DNA of 64,000 bases, taken from Doryteuthis pealeii. Its lineage: Eukaryota > Mollusca > Cephalopoda > Myopsida > Loliginidae. The stretch spans positions 18,930,204 through 18,994,203 of the forward strand of contig CM042145.1 of NCBI GenBank assembly GCA_023376005.1, in the 5' to 3' direction. The translations under genes were made by a program, and so were the position numbers. Every line of letters starts with the position of its first letter. Within the stretch, counting starts at the first letter, position 1. Below, one piece after another: positions 1 to 14,900 of this stretch. The notes beneath the pieces were generated by a model that saw only the letters and a program-made list of their open reading frames with translations, was not told the origin of the DNA and did not search any database.

Positions 1-19
1 TCCGTGATGGCTCCCAATT

Positions 20-120
20 ATGACAAGAAATACCTGAAGAAGGCCGGAGGGCACATCGGCTGAAACTTTGTGCAGATAACAATAAAGATGAGGACAATAG
101 TTCAAATAATATAAATAATA
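20..120 (+). repeat. Arm of the 9071-9308 palindromic element
   Basis: Contains CTGAAGAAGGCCGGAGGGCA and CAATAAAGATGAGGACAA, matching the right arm of the inverted repeat at 9071-9308. The other arm would be upstream of the window. Confidence 0.7.
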
Positions 121-229
121 CAAATTTCTAATTTATTCCTAAATAACAAATGTACAGTCAACATTCACACTCACCCTGGTTAATATAATTTCTCAAGGGA
201 GATAACTGTTAAATACTAATTAGTTAAAA

Positions 230-388
230 GGTTAAAAGTGTGGTAAGGATAACATAAAGCTGAATACATTTACACCTTATTTTTCTGATGCATGTATCTT
301 TGGGGAACAAGAAAATTTGTGTAAATAAGCTTTGGCCCATTTACAAAAACTTTTCACATTCCCCAATGGTTCTTTGGGGGAAGTTTCC
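230..388 (+). repeat. Interspersed repeat, copy 1 of a ~160-bp pair
   Basis: Near-identical to 3556-3713 (GGTTAAAAGTG...GGGGGAAGTTTC). Both copies are followed by or close to a tRNA-headed SINE beginning GGCATAGTGGCTAACATCAT, so this may be the 5' flank of a composite element. Confidence 0.7.
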
Positions 389-545
389 GTGGCATAGTGG
401 CTAACATCATAGCAAGTGCATTCAAACTCTAGTTGTGCTATTACATTCACTTTCAAGCTGATACTTTTGGGAAAGGTATGAACATCCTTCCCTCTCCCAG
501 TTAAGGGCTGGTTTAGCTCAGTCAGTAAAGTGTCTGACTACAGTC
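389..545 (+). repeat. tRNA-derived SINE fragments (two heads joined)
   Basis: A degenerate tRNA-like head (GGCATAGTGGCTAACATCAT) runs through GATACTTTTGGGAAAGGTAT to about 500 and is then joined to the start of the other SINE family (GGCTGGTTTAGCTCAGTCAG). The 35 bases at 541-575 repeat those at about 153-189. Confidence 0.6.
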
Positions 546-753
546 AACATTCACACTCACCCTGGTTAATATAATCTCTGTTAAATACTAATTAGAGTGT
601 TTCCACTTATTTTTTAACAGTCATAGAATAAAAAAAAACATTGTGATAAAAAAGAGATTATAATAAGATAAAAGAATAACTAGTATAAGTTAATAATGTC
701 TTTATCAAATTTGTTCAATATTTCTTTCATGGAAATGTTTATATATTTTATAG

Positions 754-847
754 GACGGTTATGGTGATGTCCATATGAGAATCCAATCATTGTGTGTTAA
801 ATCAGAATCTGCAGATTATCCAGACATGGAAGACAGTAGCCCTGAAG
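754..847 (+). CDS. VPS13: VPS13 visible exon 1 (94 bp)
   Basis: Preceded by a TATTTTATAG acceptor and followed by GTAAGT. It enters in phase 0 and leaves one base (phase 1). It reads [12 protein letters not shown], then an acidic run ending in MEDSSPE. The acidic linker is weakly conserved, so this exon rests on splice sites, open frame and phase fit with exon 2 (first codon completed by AT, giving D). Confidence 0.75.
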
Positions 848-2562
848 GTAAGTCATTTTGATACACAGATGGACAAAGAGGTAATCTGAACATTAGCTAC
901 ATAAATGAGATTAACAGCAGTTAACTAAGTACAACTGGAGCAGTGTCCAAGACAGTTGGTATATATAGAAATCAAGAATGATCCATTCATGAATTTGGGT
1001 GATTTGGGTGATTCCATTCCTTGAGTTCTGATTGGCTGCTTGATTTGAATGATACTGTATAGTGTTATAAATACCCTGTCATTCTGCAGTAGACTGGCGA
1101 CTATTCGGGTTTGTATTGAGTTACAACTGTTTGTTGCCATGTCTTCCCGATTCAACGGTAATTGGAACTTTGATTATTCTTCACTCCTCTTGTTTCTTTC
1201 ACTTTGAGGAAGCTGTCTGTTTTGATCGGCCATTTTCATTTCACCATAAATCTACACTGAAAATATGAATTTGTTCGAATCAATATAACTGAATTTTTTA
1301 ACATGAAAATATTATAAAATGTGTTCTTAATTGTGCTTGTGCATTATTTGAAATGAACTTAATTGTTATTAAGAACACATTTTATCATATTTTCGTGTTA
1401 AAACATGCAGTTGTATTGAATATTGATTTATAAAACCTATATCAGGACAATTAAATGAGTACATATTTACCATGGTGTAGTGATTCATTTACTTTTGAGA
1501 TTTACAAATGCCACACATTTTTAAGTAGAATTTCAATGCTATTTCTATGTAAATCTTAATTTTTAGATATCTTTGAATATAAATCAATTCTTCATAATTT
1601 TTGCACAACGAGCAGGAACCAGTGATATTTAATGTGTATATTTATTTACTTTGTTGTTAATGGTTTTATTTTCATAGTTTTATCCAGATATACATACATA
1701 CATAACTGCCCTTTATATATGTATGTATAGATAGATTATTTAGGAAAATGCATTACATTTCAAATATTATCTCATAACCCAAATTTAGGTGGGGGGTGTT
1801 ATATGTGAGCAATTATCTCTTCTTCATCTGAGCACCATTTCTAAGATGTCTTTGTGTCATAATTGTATTACTTTTTATTGTATCTTTAGATGACAGTGAC
1901 GAGCCCGATGCCTTGTTGAAGTCTGTCACTGATTCCTTCCATGCAAGAACTCGGAGTGACAAAGTAGTTGTCTACTGGATGTCATTCCTTGATGGTCATC
2001 AACGAGTGTTGCTGTTCACCCAGGATGAAAGAGTTGCCAGTGCTGTCCGACAGGTAAGACCTAACCCTGACCACCTTGACTTGTATGTCTACATTCAACC
2101 TTGTTGCCTATCAATCAGTAGACCTTACAGCTGCTTCTCAGACTTGGGATGTCCATCTAGAATAGATTTCTTAAGCAGAAATTGTATTGAAATAACAAAT
2201 GAGTAACTCGATATTTAGTAGATGTAATTATTTGGTTGGCTAATCTTTTTTTTTTTCTTGTTTTATATTTTTTTTATAATAGTTGAATTTATGCTGTAAT
2301 TTTCTTTCTTCTTTTCTTTTTTTTTTTGTTCTAGTGTAGATTACTGTTGTGCAATATATCTTTGTTTGCTGTAGTTGTTATCTTAATGTGGGCTTCTTTT
2401 TCCCCCACAGCTGACACATAGTATATACCATCACAGCGAAACTGTGTTAGCATTGGCTGCTGTCATTAGATAAATAATTAGTTTTGTTGTATTAGTTTCC
2501 CAGAATTATTTTTCTCTCTGTTTTATATTAACTGAAGGCCTTTTTTTAATTATTTTAAAACT

Positions 2563-2608
<46 letters not shown>

Positions 2609-2829
2609 ATAAGATAAATATATAAAGGTATTACATATCTATTTATTAGGTGACACCTAATAAATAGATATGTAATACCTTTATATATTTATAGATATGT
2701 AATACCTTTATATATTTATCTTATTATATTATATAACAGCTCTATTTCATATTGAGCACTCTACCAATAATACTGCCTTTGGTACACCATTCCAGCAAAA
2801 GCTGAAACAGTGACCATCTCACACTATAG

Positions 2830-2864
<35 letters not shown>

Positions 2865-3072
2865 TATGGGTTTGGTGGTTGGGTTTGAAGGCTATCACAA
2901 TGCAAGTGTAAAGAAAAATAAGGTAACTATGGTGTTGTTTGTTAACCTCTGATCACAGGTTAACAAACAACACCATAGTTAGCTTATTTTTCTTTACACT
3001 TGCATTGTGATAGCCTTCAAAACCAACCACCAAACCAATATAAACATAATGCTTCAAGCAGATTATAAAACA

Positions 3073-3115
<43 letters not shown>

Positions 3116-5582
3116 CTCTGATCAAAGCAAAAATAATCTTCTTCTGGATTCTAAGCTTTGATCAAACAACTTGAACTCCTTTGTGTTGATGATGATGTTA
3201 CAATAGCATTCAGTTGAATTAGATCCATTTGAAATCTCAAATCATTCTTCATAATTCATAAGAGGTAGAGAGTTCTAATCCAAAACAAAGCCTGGGGTGG
3301 TAATGGATTTTTCTCAAAGTCAGAGACAATATAAAATAGAAGTTTTTTTTTTTCATTGTTAATTTTAATTTTTATAATTGTTAATATGACCAGAAATTAT
3401 AAAAATCAAAATTAATTGAAGATTAATGATAATGATGATAGTATCGTTTTATGACTGTGGCCAAAATAGTTTTAAAAATTGTTTACACTGGGCACAATAA
3501 TTTTGATCCTTACTGTGTAACATTGGGATGTATATTAAATTAAGTTTATAGCACAGGTTAAAAGTGCGGTAAGGGTAACATAAAACTGAACACATTTAGA
3601 CCTTATTTTTCTGATGCATGTATCTTTGGGGGACAAGAAAATTTGTGTAAATAAGCTTTGGCCCATTCACAAAAACCTTTTGCATTCCCCAATGGTTCTT
3701 TGGGGGAAGTTTCTGTTAATTGTTATTCTGTGTTACTCTCACCCTTAGCCAGGATTGAACCTGCAGTCTGGAAATGACTGTTACAGATTGTTAACTATTG
3801 GACAGTGGAACAGTCAAACACCTCCTCAGCTTAATGGACTCTTCCTGGCAGTAGTGGCAGTAATTATTTAAGCTGTTATAGTGGGTTCATTGGAGAACTA
3901 GTAACTGCATTGTTAGGCTGCAACATTTGAACTTGTCAGTTTCCATGGCATAGTGGCTAACATCATAGTAAGTGCATTCAAACTCCAGTTGGGCTATTAC
4001 ATCCACTTTCAAGCTGATACTTTTGGGAAAGGTATGAACATCCTTCCTTCCCCCTTGTCCGATTAGGAACCACAAGTTTCTTGGTTCGATAATGGCCTTT
4101 GCCAACCCAGCATATGGGTAGCACAGAGATCTGTGCAGTAAAGTGAGGAGCTGATGGTAGGTGTGGCTCTTCATCTCAGATGCAAAAACAATATCCTTGG
4201 TCAAGCGCTAGTGAAAAGGGGATAGACTACCTCGATGTCTGGCTGATACCAACTCTAGGCCACCCCAACGACTTTACATGCTCACTTACTATTCTTCTAC
4301 AAAGATGGCTTTGGCATTAAATATGATATGCCCTTAAACTGAAACCCACTGATTGGAAAAATAAGGTCTAAAAAGGTTTGACTTTAGGTTAACCATACCA
4401 TGCTTTTAACCTAGGCTATTAGTTAATATATTTTCAGTATCATTTTAATTTTTGTTTTCATGGTAATTTAAAAGGTGATGTAGAAATTTGACTATTTTCA
4501 GAAATAATAAAGAAGCCTTAGTTCTATAAAGTAAAGAGAAAAATGATTATTTTTTTTTTTTTAGACTTTATATCTTTGTACTGATTGCATGTTCCTGGTT
4601 TTCTGAATTTATCCTGGCATGAATTACGATCATAGCTTGTTTGACTGAGCTCTCACCTCAACACCTTAATAATCCTTTTTACAACCTTTTCTTTGCATCT
4701 TTTTCTCATCTATAGAAAAATAATATCTCCTCCTCACAATGTCACATTCTTTAGTTTGTCATCATTAGTGATCTAGAGAGGCTGGATAGGGAAATTAGGA
4801 TTCTCAATAGAAGAATAAAAACAAGTCCAGCCATTATACTAAAAAATCAAATGATGAAAGAAAGAGAGAATAAGGTAAAACTCTTATTAATTAAAGACTA
4901 TGACATGCAATACTCCACTTTGGCCCTATCTTGGGCTAGACGGGCAGTCGGAGAGGCCCCCTCCGATCAATCGGCTGGTCACGTCAAGCCCTAGCACCTA
5001 TATGATTTTCCCAACCCTATTGCCCTTATGGCAAGCCCCAACCCCTTTTTATCATATGGGTGCTAGAAGGCAGTGGCTGCGGGTCTATATGTCCTGGGAA
5101 TGACGTTAAACTCTATCTGATGGTGAGGTTCCAGTTTTGGAGGTTTGGGGAATGTGGAGCACCCCTTCATCACCATTGCTCCCTGGTCCACTCTGACCCG
5201 GAGTGGTAGTACCTGTTAGCGTCCCATCTATGGGTTTAATAGAAAAATGTATTTATAAAAAAATCGTATTATCCATTAAGAATTGATTTATTTCAAAACT
5301 TTATCGGCATTAAATGACCCACTGAGGTTGATATGCCGTAAAACAAAACAAAACAAAACAAATAATTAAAGACTGTTCTCATGCTTAAGAAACTCCCTTT
5401 AATAAGAAGTACATGGTATATTTTAAGAGATAAGGTATCATTTCAAATTAGTAACATATTTGAACTTAAATATTGTAGTTTTATTACTTTTTAACTGATG
5501 TGTTTTTAGGAGATAAACAGGACACATGCACACATTTGTATAAAAAGATTTGTGTGAGTTTGTGTGCTTGTAAATGTAAATA

Positions 5583-5635
<53 letters not shown>

Positions 5636-5703
5636 AAAATATATGTATAAATGTGTGTGCTTGTGCAAATAAAGTGTGTATACACATGCTGGCACATGCA
5701 CAC

Positions 5704-5738
<35 letters not shown>

Positions 5739-6414
5739 CTTGTTTTTGTTCTTTTTTCCAATGCTTCAAAAGACCAAACAAACAATGTTCACAAGAACAT
5801 AACATACATAATTATATATATATATATATATATAGGCATTGAGCCAAATCCGAGAGTGGGTGCATGTAAAAAAAATCTGACAATTTTCTAAATAAAAATG
5901 AACTGCCTATCTACTTTGAAAATTGAAATTATATATATATATAAATCTTGGTCTGATGATGACATAGGTAAAAAAATGACTGTCACCAAATGCTGTTGAC
6001 TCTGTGCTTATGTTATCCTAGCTTAAATCTACATATGCTCTATCATCAATATTTAACACTCTTTATTTATAAATATACCAAACTACATTATTAATCTATG
6101 TATATATATATATACACACACAGACACACACCACACACATATATATATATATATATATAATGTCTGTCAACTTGTGTTCGAGTAAGACCATTTCCTGTTT
6201 TTTTTTTGGGGGGGGGGTATCATCATATTTGAGTGCCAGTAGCATTTGACACTCTATCCTTGTGTTTTCTCAGATGACTCACTGGAGCAACATACTCTTC
6301 CACATAAACTACATGTTGGAACTTCTCCACTTTGAATGTTGCTGGGCTGAAAATTACCCTTTCTAATAGCCCGCTTCAATCTTTGGTGTTTAATTCGGTT
6401 GGACTCAAATTCTT

Positions 6415-6469
<55 letters not shown>

Positions 6470-7245
6470 GTTTAAACACCAAATACTTCAGCTACAAAGC
6501 AGATACACACACGCACTCACACACTCACACACATGCACATGCACATACTGATCATTAGATAGTAAATTCATTATATTTTTTTAGCAAGAAAAGTTACTAT
6601 CTTATATAATTAATGACTTCAAAATAATTAAGAAAAAGACCAGTTAAAATGTGACTTTAGCAACAATGACAAAAAAGAGCATGTCAATTTAGATAAATTA
6701 CTCAGTTTAAAAAAAAACAGTTTTTAATGCTTTTCTTCTCTAAGCTTCTTAACTGAAAAGAAATAAAAAGCTAATAATAGGTCAAATGTTTTATAATAGC
6801 CGATCCTTCATTTTCTTCTTTATCACATTATTCACATCTAATAGATATCATATACTTCACTGTTTTATACACAACTTTTCGTTTTCATCATTTATTTTTC
6901 ATGCTCTTTTTACTAAAAATGCCAAAGTAGTATTCAGTCGATAATCATATTTTTTATCTGTTATAGTTTGGATCTTGGGAAATGAGATGTTATTTACTAT
7001 TTATGTTGGGTTTTTTTTTTCTGGTAATAGTTTATTTTTACTATTTTAAAACAGTACAGAAAACCTACAGTTTTTGTTGTTATTATTTGTAATGACAAAC
7101 AATAACACTTGTGATAGGCTTTGGAAAGCTTTATTCTACTTAGAATAATTGGTACACTTACTGAGAGTTTATATTGGCTAGTATTCACTAGAGAGTTCTC
7201 CAAAGGGAAGATAATCATAAAATACATGAGGTAACTGTCAATTAC

Positions 7246-7289
<44 letters not shown>

Positions 7290-10200
7290 TTACTGGTTCT
7301 TGTTCTCAGAAATAGATAGATTTGTTTTCATACTGATCAACTTTCAGATGACAGATTATTTAACTTGAAGATCAGAGATTAAATCAATCAATAAATTGAT
7401 CAATAAAGGACAAAAAAAAAAAATAGTAAGAATCAAAATGGAAACTCAACAAATATTTCTACCATCAAAACTATTTTGCAAAAATATTTTTCTATTCTGA
7501 AAAAAAAAAAATGAAATTGGATTTTGGGCTTATTCTTTCTCCACATTTGGAAAATAATTACCCAACTCTTCTTTCTTGCTATTCTAGAAATGATCTGCAT
7601 TATGATATAGCTGTTTATTATTATTATATTACCATTATTATTATTATTATTATTATTTTTTGGTTAAGGTTGCTGGCTGTCTTATTCTGCAGGTTTCATG
7701 TATGCTGCATTTTAATTGCATTTGGCGCTGTGCTGCTTGCTTTTACCTTTCATCTTCAGTTCTACATATTATTACATTCTGCAATTCTACCTTTTCAAAT
7801 TAGCATCATACTTTGTTTTTTGTGCATTTCTTTGTGACTGTTGATATTTGTACTGCAGTCTGTGTTATTGTGCAGTTGCAAATGACTCGACAACATTGTG
7901 GTTAGTTTTAATTCAATGACTCTTATATTTTTTTTCTTCTTTTCACTCTTTAAGCTCTACACAATCAGACATTTGTAATTTTCACAACAGATTCTGAATT
8001 AATTTTCTTTTTTTAAATTTTTATGCATTATTATTTGTGGAAATCTATTGCACTAATGGAGTCACTACAATTTAAACTATATTAATTAATTTGGGGCTGA
8101 GAAAATACTTTCTATAAATTCCCTTTGTGTGAATTATTGGGATGGCTATTGTCTAAAGCAGGGATCACCAAACTTTTTTCATGGTGGGCCGGATAATTGA
8201 AAAACTAACGAGTGCGGGCCACATTATTATTGTGTTCAATACTTGCTAGCCAGAACAAAAGCTCTGAGAAAAAGATGTAAAACAAAATTTATCTTTCCAT
8301 GTTATATTCATGGATGAGTGGCATAAGATGCACAAAAACAAATTTAATCAACATATTTATTTTCAAAACATTATCAAAGAATGCAACATTAGCAGAAAGT
8401 TTAGAGAGATTTGTGAAAATGAATTCAGGTACTGTCGGCAGGCTGATAAAATGCCTATGCTGTCCAGATTCCGGCCAGTGGGCCGTAGTTTGGTGACCCC
8501 TAGTCTAAAGCAGTGCTTCACAAAATATATGATGTGGCTTACCGACAGGATATTTTTCCAATGTGCCACAGACCAATATCATATATGTGCCATATTATTA
8601 TTTGTTTATGATCCTAGAAAATATTGTATGAATATTTTTAATGCTGATTTATGATGCCACGAATCAGCAGTTGATGACTTCCCTATTAGCACTGGTACAC
8701 ATACCATCACTTTGAGTAGCGCTGGTCTAAAGAACCTGATTTTTTTAAATTAATCTCAAAATATCTTAGTATAATTAATAATAAAATTCTTACAAAAGAA
8801 AAAACATACTTGATACCAAGAAACAAGGAGTTAATTTAAAGGATATTTTTACTTTCAGTGTTGATGATTTAATTCATTTTTATCAATAAATTTCTACAAT
8901 TCCATTGTATGGTTTCAAATGACTTCTGGCTAGCCGTTGAATAATTATGGTCTGAATGTTTTAATCTGACAATCATAGAATGTAGAATTAGATTGTAGCA
9001 AATAAATAGTTAAAATTATTCTTTTTTTTTTTCTTCTTTTGTTTTTGTAAAAGTCAACTCTTGTTTAGATGTATTATTTTTATTTTTCAGACTGTTGTCC
9101 TCATCTTTATTGTGATATATATAAACATAACATTTCAGCCATTGTACCCTTCAGCTTTCTTCAGGTGTTCCTTATCTATCTGAGCTTAGCAGTAATTCAA
9201 CTTGAGAACACCTGAAGAAGGCCAGAGGGTACAACAGTTGAAACATTATGTTTTTATATATATCACAATAAAGATGAGAACAACAGTCTGAAAAATCAAA
9301 ATAATACATATCAAGCCTTATCTTGTTCAGATGTTTATAAAATTGATAAAAGAGACATTTTTAGAAGTTTAAATAAACAAGAATTACGACAAATTTCTAT
9401 AAATAAATTTCTAAACAAATTATGATAAATAAATAAGAATTACAACAAAAAATACATTTAACGCCCTAAGTTGGTTGTTTTCTTTCAAGTAACACCACCA
9501 AGACGACATAGCTGGGGACGTTATTTTAATAGTCACCAGGTAGCAATTTCTGAGGCAGGAGACCGGGACACACTTCCTCATAAATTACCATAATAATTAT
9601 AATAATAATTATACTAGCATACAAAACAATTATAGGAATCGGTGAGTTTTTTTTATATATTAAAAAGAAATTAGATATATTTAGTTTCTTTAAAAAATCA
9701 TCCCAAGGAAATTGATATTGCTCAGTTGCCAAAAAATGTGCCATCAATTTTTCAAAATTTATGGAATTATAATTTTTAATTGAGTATAAACTCTGGATAA
9801 TTTCAACCAATGAAAAAACCAGTGTTGATATGGAACTATGATTTTTAATTGAGTATAAACTCTGGATAATTCATTTCAGAAGTAAATCTTTAAATTCTGA
9901 GATACTTTTGTAATTTTCATTAATAGTTGTATTAATCTTAGTGTATCTTTGAAGTATAGATCTTCTTCTTCTTTAAATTAGCCTCATGTATTTGATTATA
10001 TTTCACTACAGATGCTCAGCTAAGTTAATGCGCTACTGATGAGTGTGAAGGAAATTGGGTTTGAACCCTTGTTTCTTGCTATTATCTCTTGTATTATGAT
10101 AAACATCATCTTCCAATGTAGCCCAAATTGATCCTGAAATGTGCACACTAATGCATTTTCTATTATTTAATCATATATTCCTCCTGATTTCAGCAAAGAA

Positions 10201-11764
10201 ATGTCTTTCTACAGGTACAAATGTGACAATAGTCTGTGTATGATCCTTAGTCATTTTAGGTTGCAATTATGAATGTTAGATAGTAATAAAAACACAGAAG
10301 CATTTACTAAACAAGAAAACAATTGAAACTACATGATTCATAAAATTATGGTTAGTGTACAGATATTTTATTGAAAAAAATATATTTAAAAAAAGATCAT
10401 TTTGGGTAATATTTTTATCCATTTTTATATTGATAACAAATATTTACCGACTAAAATTACAGCCTAAAGCAAAAATTAATTTTCATAAAATTATGGTTAG
10501 TGTTCAGATATTTTATTGAAAAAAATATATTTTTTAAAATTCATTTTGGGTAATATTTTTATCCATTTTTATATTGATAATAAATATTTACCGTCCAAAA
10601 TTACAGCCCAAAGCAAAAATTAAATTCAAATACTTCATTGAGAATAGTTTAAGATTTATTCTATGTACCAATGATTTTGACTATAAATTAAATACTCATT
10701 GATAAACTTACGCAATTCCTGATGGTATTGTGATGTAAGCAGTGACATAGTTTTGGTTTCAGTCAGACACTGAATCTCCATTATAATAAGATGATATAGG
10801 CGTGTTCTCACATGCATATTTTAAGATAAAACTGTACTAAGTATTATATTTTTCATGTGATCATACATAATCAACCATGAGTATTTTTTTTTATAAAAAA
10901 GTTAAAGACATTTTAAAAGAATTCAATCTGATAGGCATTTTTATTTATGCAAGTGAGAATGTCTATAAACAACTTATATTTGTTATTTTTAAAACTAACT
11001 TTAAAGTTAGCTTTTACTTTTGATTTATTAATTTGGTATATAGGTGGGTTTTTTTTTTTTAAACATTAAAAATCCTTTGAGAAAATATGAAGAGGAGCCT
11101 TTTTGCAAAAAACATTTAGATGTTAAAAAAGTAAGCTATTTTCTCACTATAATTATCTATTATAAAAGATATAAATCTGTGGCTATTTATTCATCAATAT
11201 TAAATTTTTTTTTTGTTTTGTTTTTTTTAGTTTTGGAATAACACTTTCAGTTGTAATTAAGTGAAATTTTCAATTATTACAAATATGACAGCATCAGTAT
11301 TACGTTGGAAAAGTATCACAATTAGTATGTAGTATATTCATTGTCACTTAATTGAAAACAGTGAGCCAAACTTAAACCTTCACATTTTTTAAATATTTTA
11401 AATATTTAGATAAGATGGGCTGGTTTATATCAGTCAGTAGAGTGTCTGCCTAGGAACTGCAAGGTTCCTGGTTCGATACCGGCACTTGCCAACTCAGCAT
11501 ATGAGTAGCACAGAGATCTGTGCGATAAAGTAAGGAGTTAATGGTAGCACCTCAGGTGCTAAAACACAATCTCCTTAGTTTAGTACTAGTTAAAAAGGGA
11601 TAGACTCCCTCACTGTCTGGCTGATACCGACTTTAAGTCACCCCGACGATTTTACTTAGTTCAACAAAAAAATATCTATCCTTATTTCACTGAGGAATAT
11701 AAGAATGATAAGGAATGTTTGATGTAGATTTTTTTAAAGTTTTTGACTTTATAGTCAAAAACTT

Positions 11765-11813
<49 letters not shown>

Positions 11814-11921
11814 TATATTTTCATAGATATAATTCTATTTCTAAATTTAAAATATATATCTTAAAAATTTGAAACTATAAAATTTTTCCTGTTATTGTCT
11901 GTATTTCTTCTGTCTAGTTCA

Positions 11922-11973
<52 letters not shown>

Positions 11974-14900
11974 TGACCCTCTTAAGGTTATGTCAAGTGA
12001 AATTCTGAGTGTGCCTACCCTGCATTAGTGAGAGAGAGAGAGAGAGGTGAATGTCCAACTATATGATTTGACCAATGCTTTTCTGATATAGGCTCATGTA
12101 CAAGGCATTGACCTGCCACATGAACGAGGCATATTGAAGGTAAAACCAAAACTAAGAACTATTTGCTTTGTTGGTGACAGTCTAGCTCATTTTGCCAGCT
12201 CTTTGCTTCTTACTTATTCTCTTGTGTTTGACCTTGTTCCAACCTATTTTTGGTGCTTCTTTTTCTGTTGCATGGCTTCATACAAATGCATCTAAAGTGA
12301 AATAAAAATGGAAATTAATCCGACAGTGTGAAATTGATACGTTGAAAAAAAAACAAAAGATGTTTACAAAAGCATGGGATCATCAGGAGAGAATGTGCAA
12401 CCGTTTCGGGGCCTTCCTCTCAACGGTTTAAAAAGCAACATCGACCCCCCCCCCCTCACTGATGAAAAAAAAAAATAAAATAAAAATTCCAACTTTTGAC
12501 TAGTAGCGTTCTGTTTTGTGCATTCTTTCTTCTAACGGTCATTTCATCCCGTCTTATTTTTTGTTGAAGACCGATCCACATGCGGTCGATACAGATATTC
12601 CGAGGGACCTCACATCAGATGTTGCTTTTTAAACCGTTGAGAGGAAGGCCCCGAAACGGTTGCACATTCTCTCCTGATGATCCCATGCTTTTGTAAACAT
12701 CTTTTGTTTTTTCAACATATCAATTTCACAAATGCATCTAAATAAGCCATCGCACAACTAAACGTGACTGGCTGGATTGAACCACTCATTTTCTTATTCA
12801 CACATAAGAGAACATTTCCAAAAAAATTTTTTTTTTTAAATAGCGGGGCATATATTTTGGGTCTTTTATTTTTTTTTTTTTTTTTTAAATTTTAATATGA
12901 CAAAAATGTTTTAATTTAACTCTTTGCCTACTTTAAACCACTCACAGCAGCTCTCCCACCACAAACCACTGGCAGCAGCTCTCGTACGTGACACTTGTTT
13001 ACACTGAAAAACCACTACGTGAACATCCCTGTCATCTTTTGTGTTGTCTGTGAACCAACCCCGAGATTGGTACTTGAACCTTTTGCAATAGGGAACCAGT
13101 TGAATGGAATAATTTGGTACAGCTGTGAGGGAAATTTGGTAGGCAAAGAGTTAAAAAAAAATTCTTAATTATACAAATCTGATTTTGAAAAATACGGTTA
13201 AACTTTTATTTAAATGTTTCAGCCGAAGTCTTCTACTAATTGTATTGTTTTATTTGGACTAATTCATTTGATTCTTGCCACTTTCTTCTAATAGTGTTTT
13301 AGTCTTTTGTACACACCAGTTTTCATGACATAATAACAAGTAATAAAGAACAAGAGAATTAGTCTAAACAAATCAATACAATAAGTTAAAATGTTATAGA
13401 TAACAGAATAAATACTTTTGTTAAACTCTAAATTTTAGAAATCTTGATTTCTAATTAACCCTTTCACTGCTGCATTTTCCAATCTTTGGCAGCTCCGAGT
13501 GTTGTATTTTCTAAGAAAAAAAGAAATCACTTGATGTTATATACCGTCACTGGACCCGACAAAGAACACAGAACATATGTATATATAAAAATATAAAGTT
13601 ATATTTTTATTCTTCAATTGTGTGTAGACTGAGAGTCGATGGCAGAGGATGCACATACATAGGAGTCTTCGGGAGTTCTGACTGCAAATGATCTCGATCT
13701 TGATCTGCTCAACCCAGATTTCTAAGGGCTTTTTATAATTCTTCAACTCAACAGGGTCACGCCTCTTTGATCGTGACACCTATGCAGTTTTCCTGTAGAC
13801 ACACCTCCTCGCCCACACAGCTTGTTTTCATTGGTTATAGGCTACACCTATACATTTTCTGTGCCTACATTTTCTGATCTTTTACATTTACCATTGTTTG
13901 AAGAAATAGCATCAAAGATCATCTGTTACAGCTTAATTAATGAGGTAAAAAGCAGCATATCAGAGGTGTTGGTGGTGATGGGGGTGTGGCACACTTTCAA
14001 TTTGAATTCTATTCATAATATTTAATTCGTTTCATTTTGATAAAATAAAATAATATATTCTGATTTAAATATTGAAAACAGTAAATTTTCTAACCAATTT
14101 CTAGGCTAAATTTTGCGAAAACGAGGATTTTTAGTGCATTTTAGCAGACGATCTTTGATGCTATTTCTTTAAGTAAAAGATCTAATTTTTTGTATCAGTA
14201 TTCAGTATACTAACACACAACTTTCACATGGATGGACAATTTCATATTTTTAAAAAGTGAAAAATCGACCTGCCCTGGTGCAGTAGCCTTTGCTAACCAT
14301 TGCACTATGACAGGATGCTCAAATCCAACTTTAGCTGCACACAGCAATGAAAGGGTTAACTTATTGATTCTTATATATTGATAAGATTATTCTTGTATTA
14401 TTCAAAATTGAAAAGACCCAAATTTAATGCTTTCTTTGCTTTTCTTCTATTTCCTCAAAGATTAACTTCTTATACAAATAATCATGTATAAAATATTGTG
14501 GGTTAATGAAACTCTAATCAAATGTAATTGAATAATTTTACCATAAAAAAAAACTTAGATTAATATATATTTACATCTTTTAACAAATCTGAGAAGGAGT
14601 TTTATATAAACACTGTTTACACACACATGCACACATGTATATAGCAAAGATATATAGTATATGCATATATATGTTTTTATAAATAAAAAATAAGGAAGTG
14701 GATCTGAACAGTATATCAGAGAAGAAATTTGAAAAAACACACAGATGTTATTAATTAATGTATTTATTGGCTAATATTGCAATATTTCAATTTGTATAAG
14801 ACTGTCATCAGTGCCGATCTGTTATGTAATGAAGAAAATAGTTTTTTTTTATAAATATGACCAGTTTGAAATAACTCATGAAAATATATAAACTGATCAT

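Noticed and set aside
2054..2206. Extension of exon 2 to the stop at 2206
   Set aside because: The consensus donor at 2054 and the phase-0 fit with exon 3 show it is intron read-through.
5438..5891. Several frames rich in YIYIYI
   Set aside because: Translation of (TA)n microsatellite; no coding signal. The same applies at 26007-26647 and 58518-58792.
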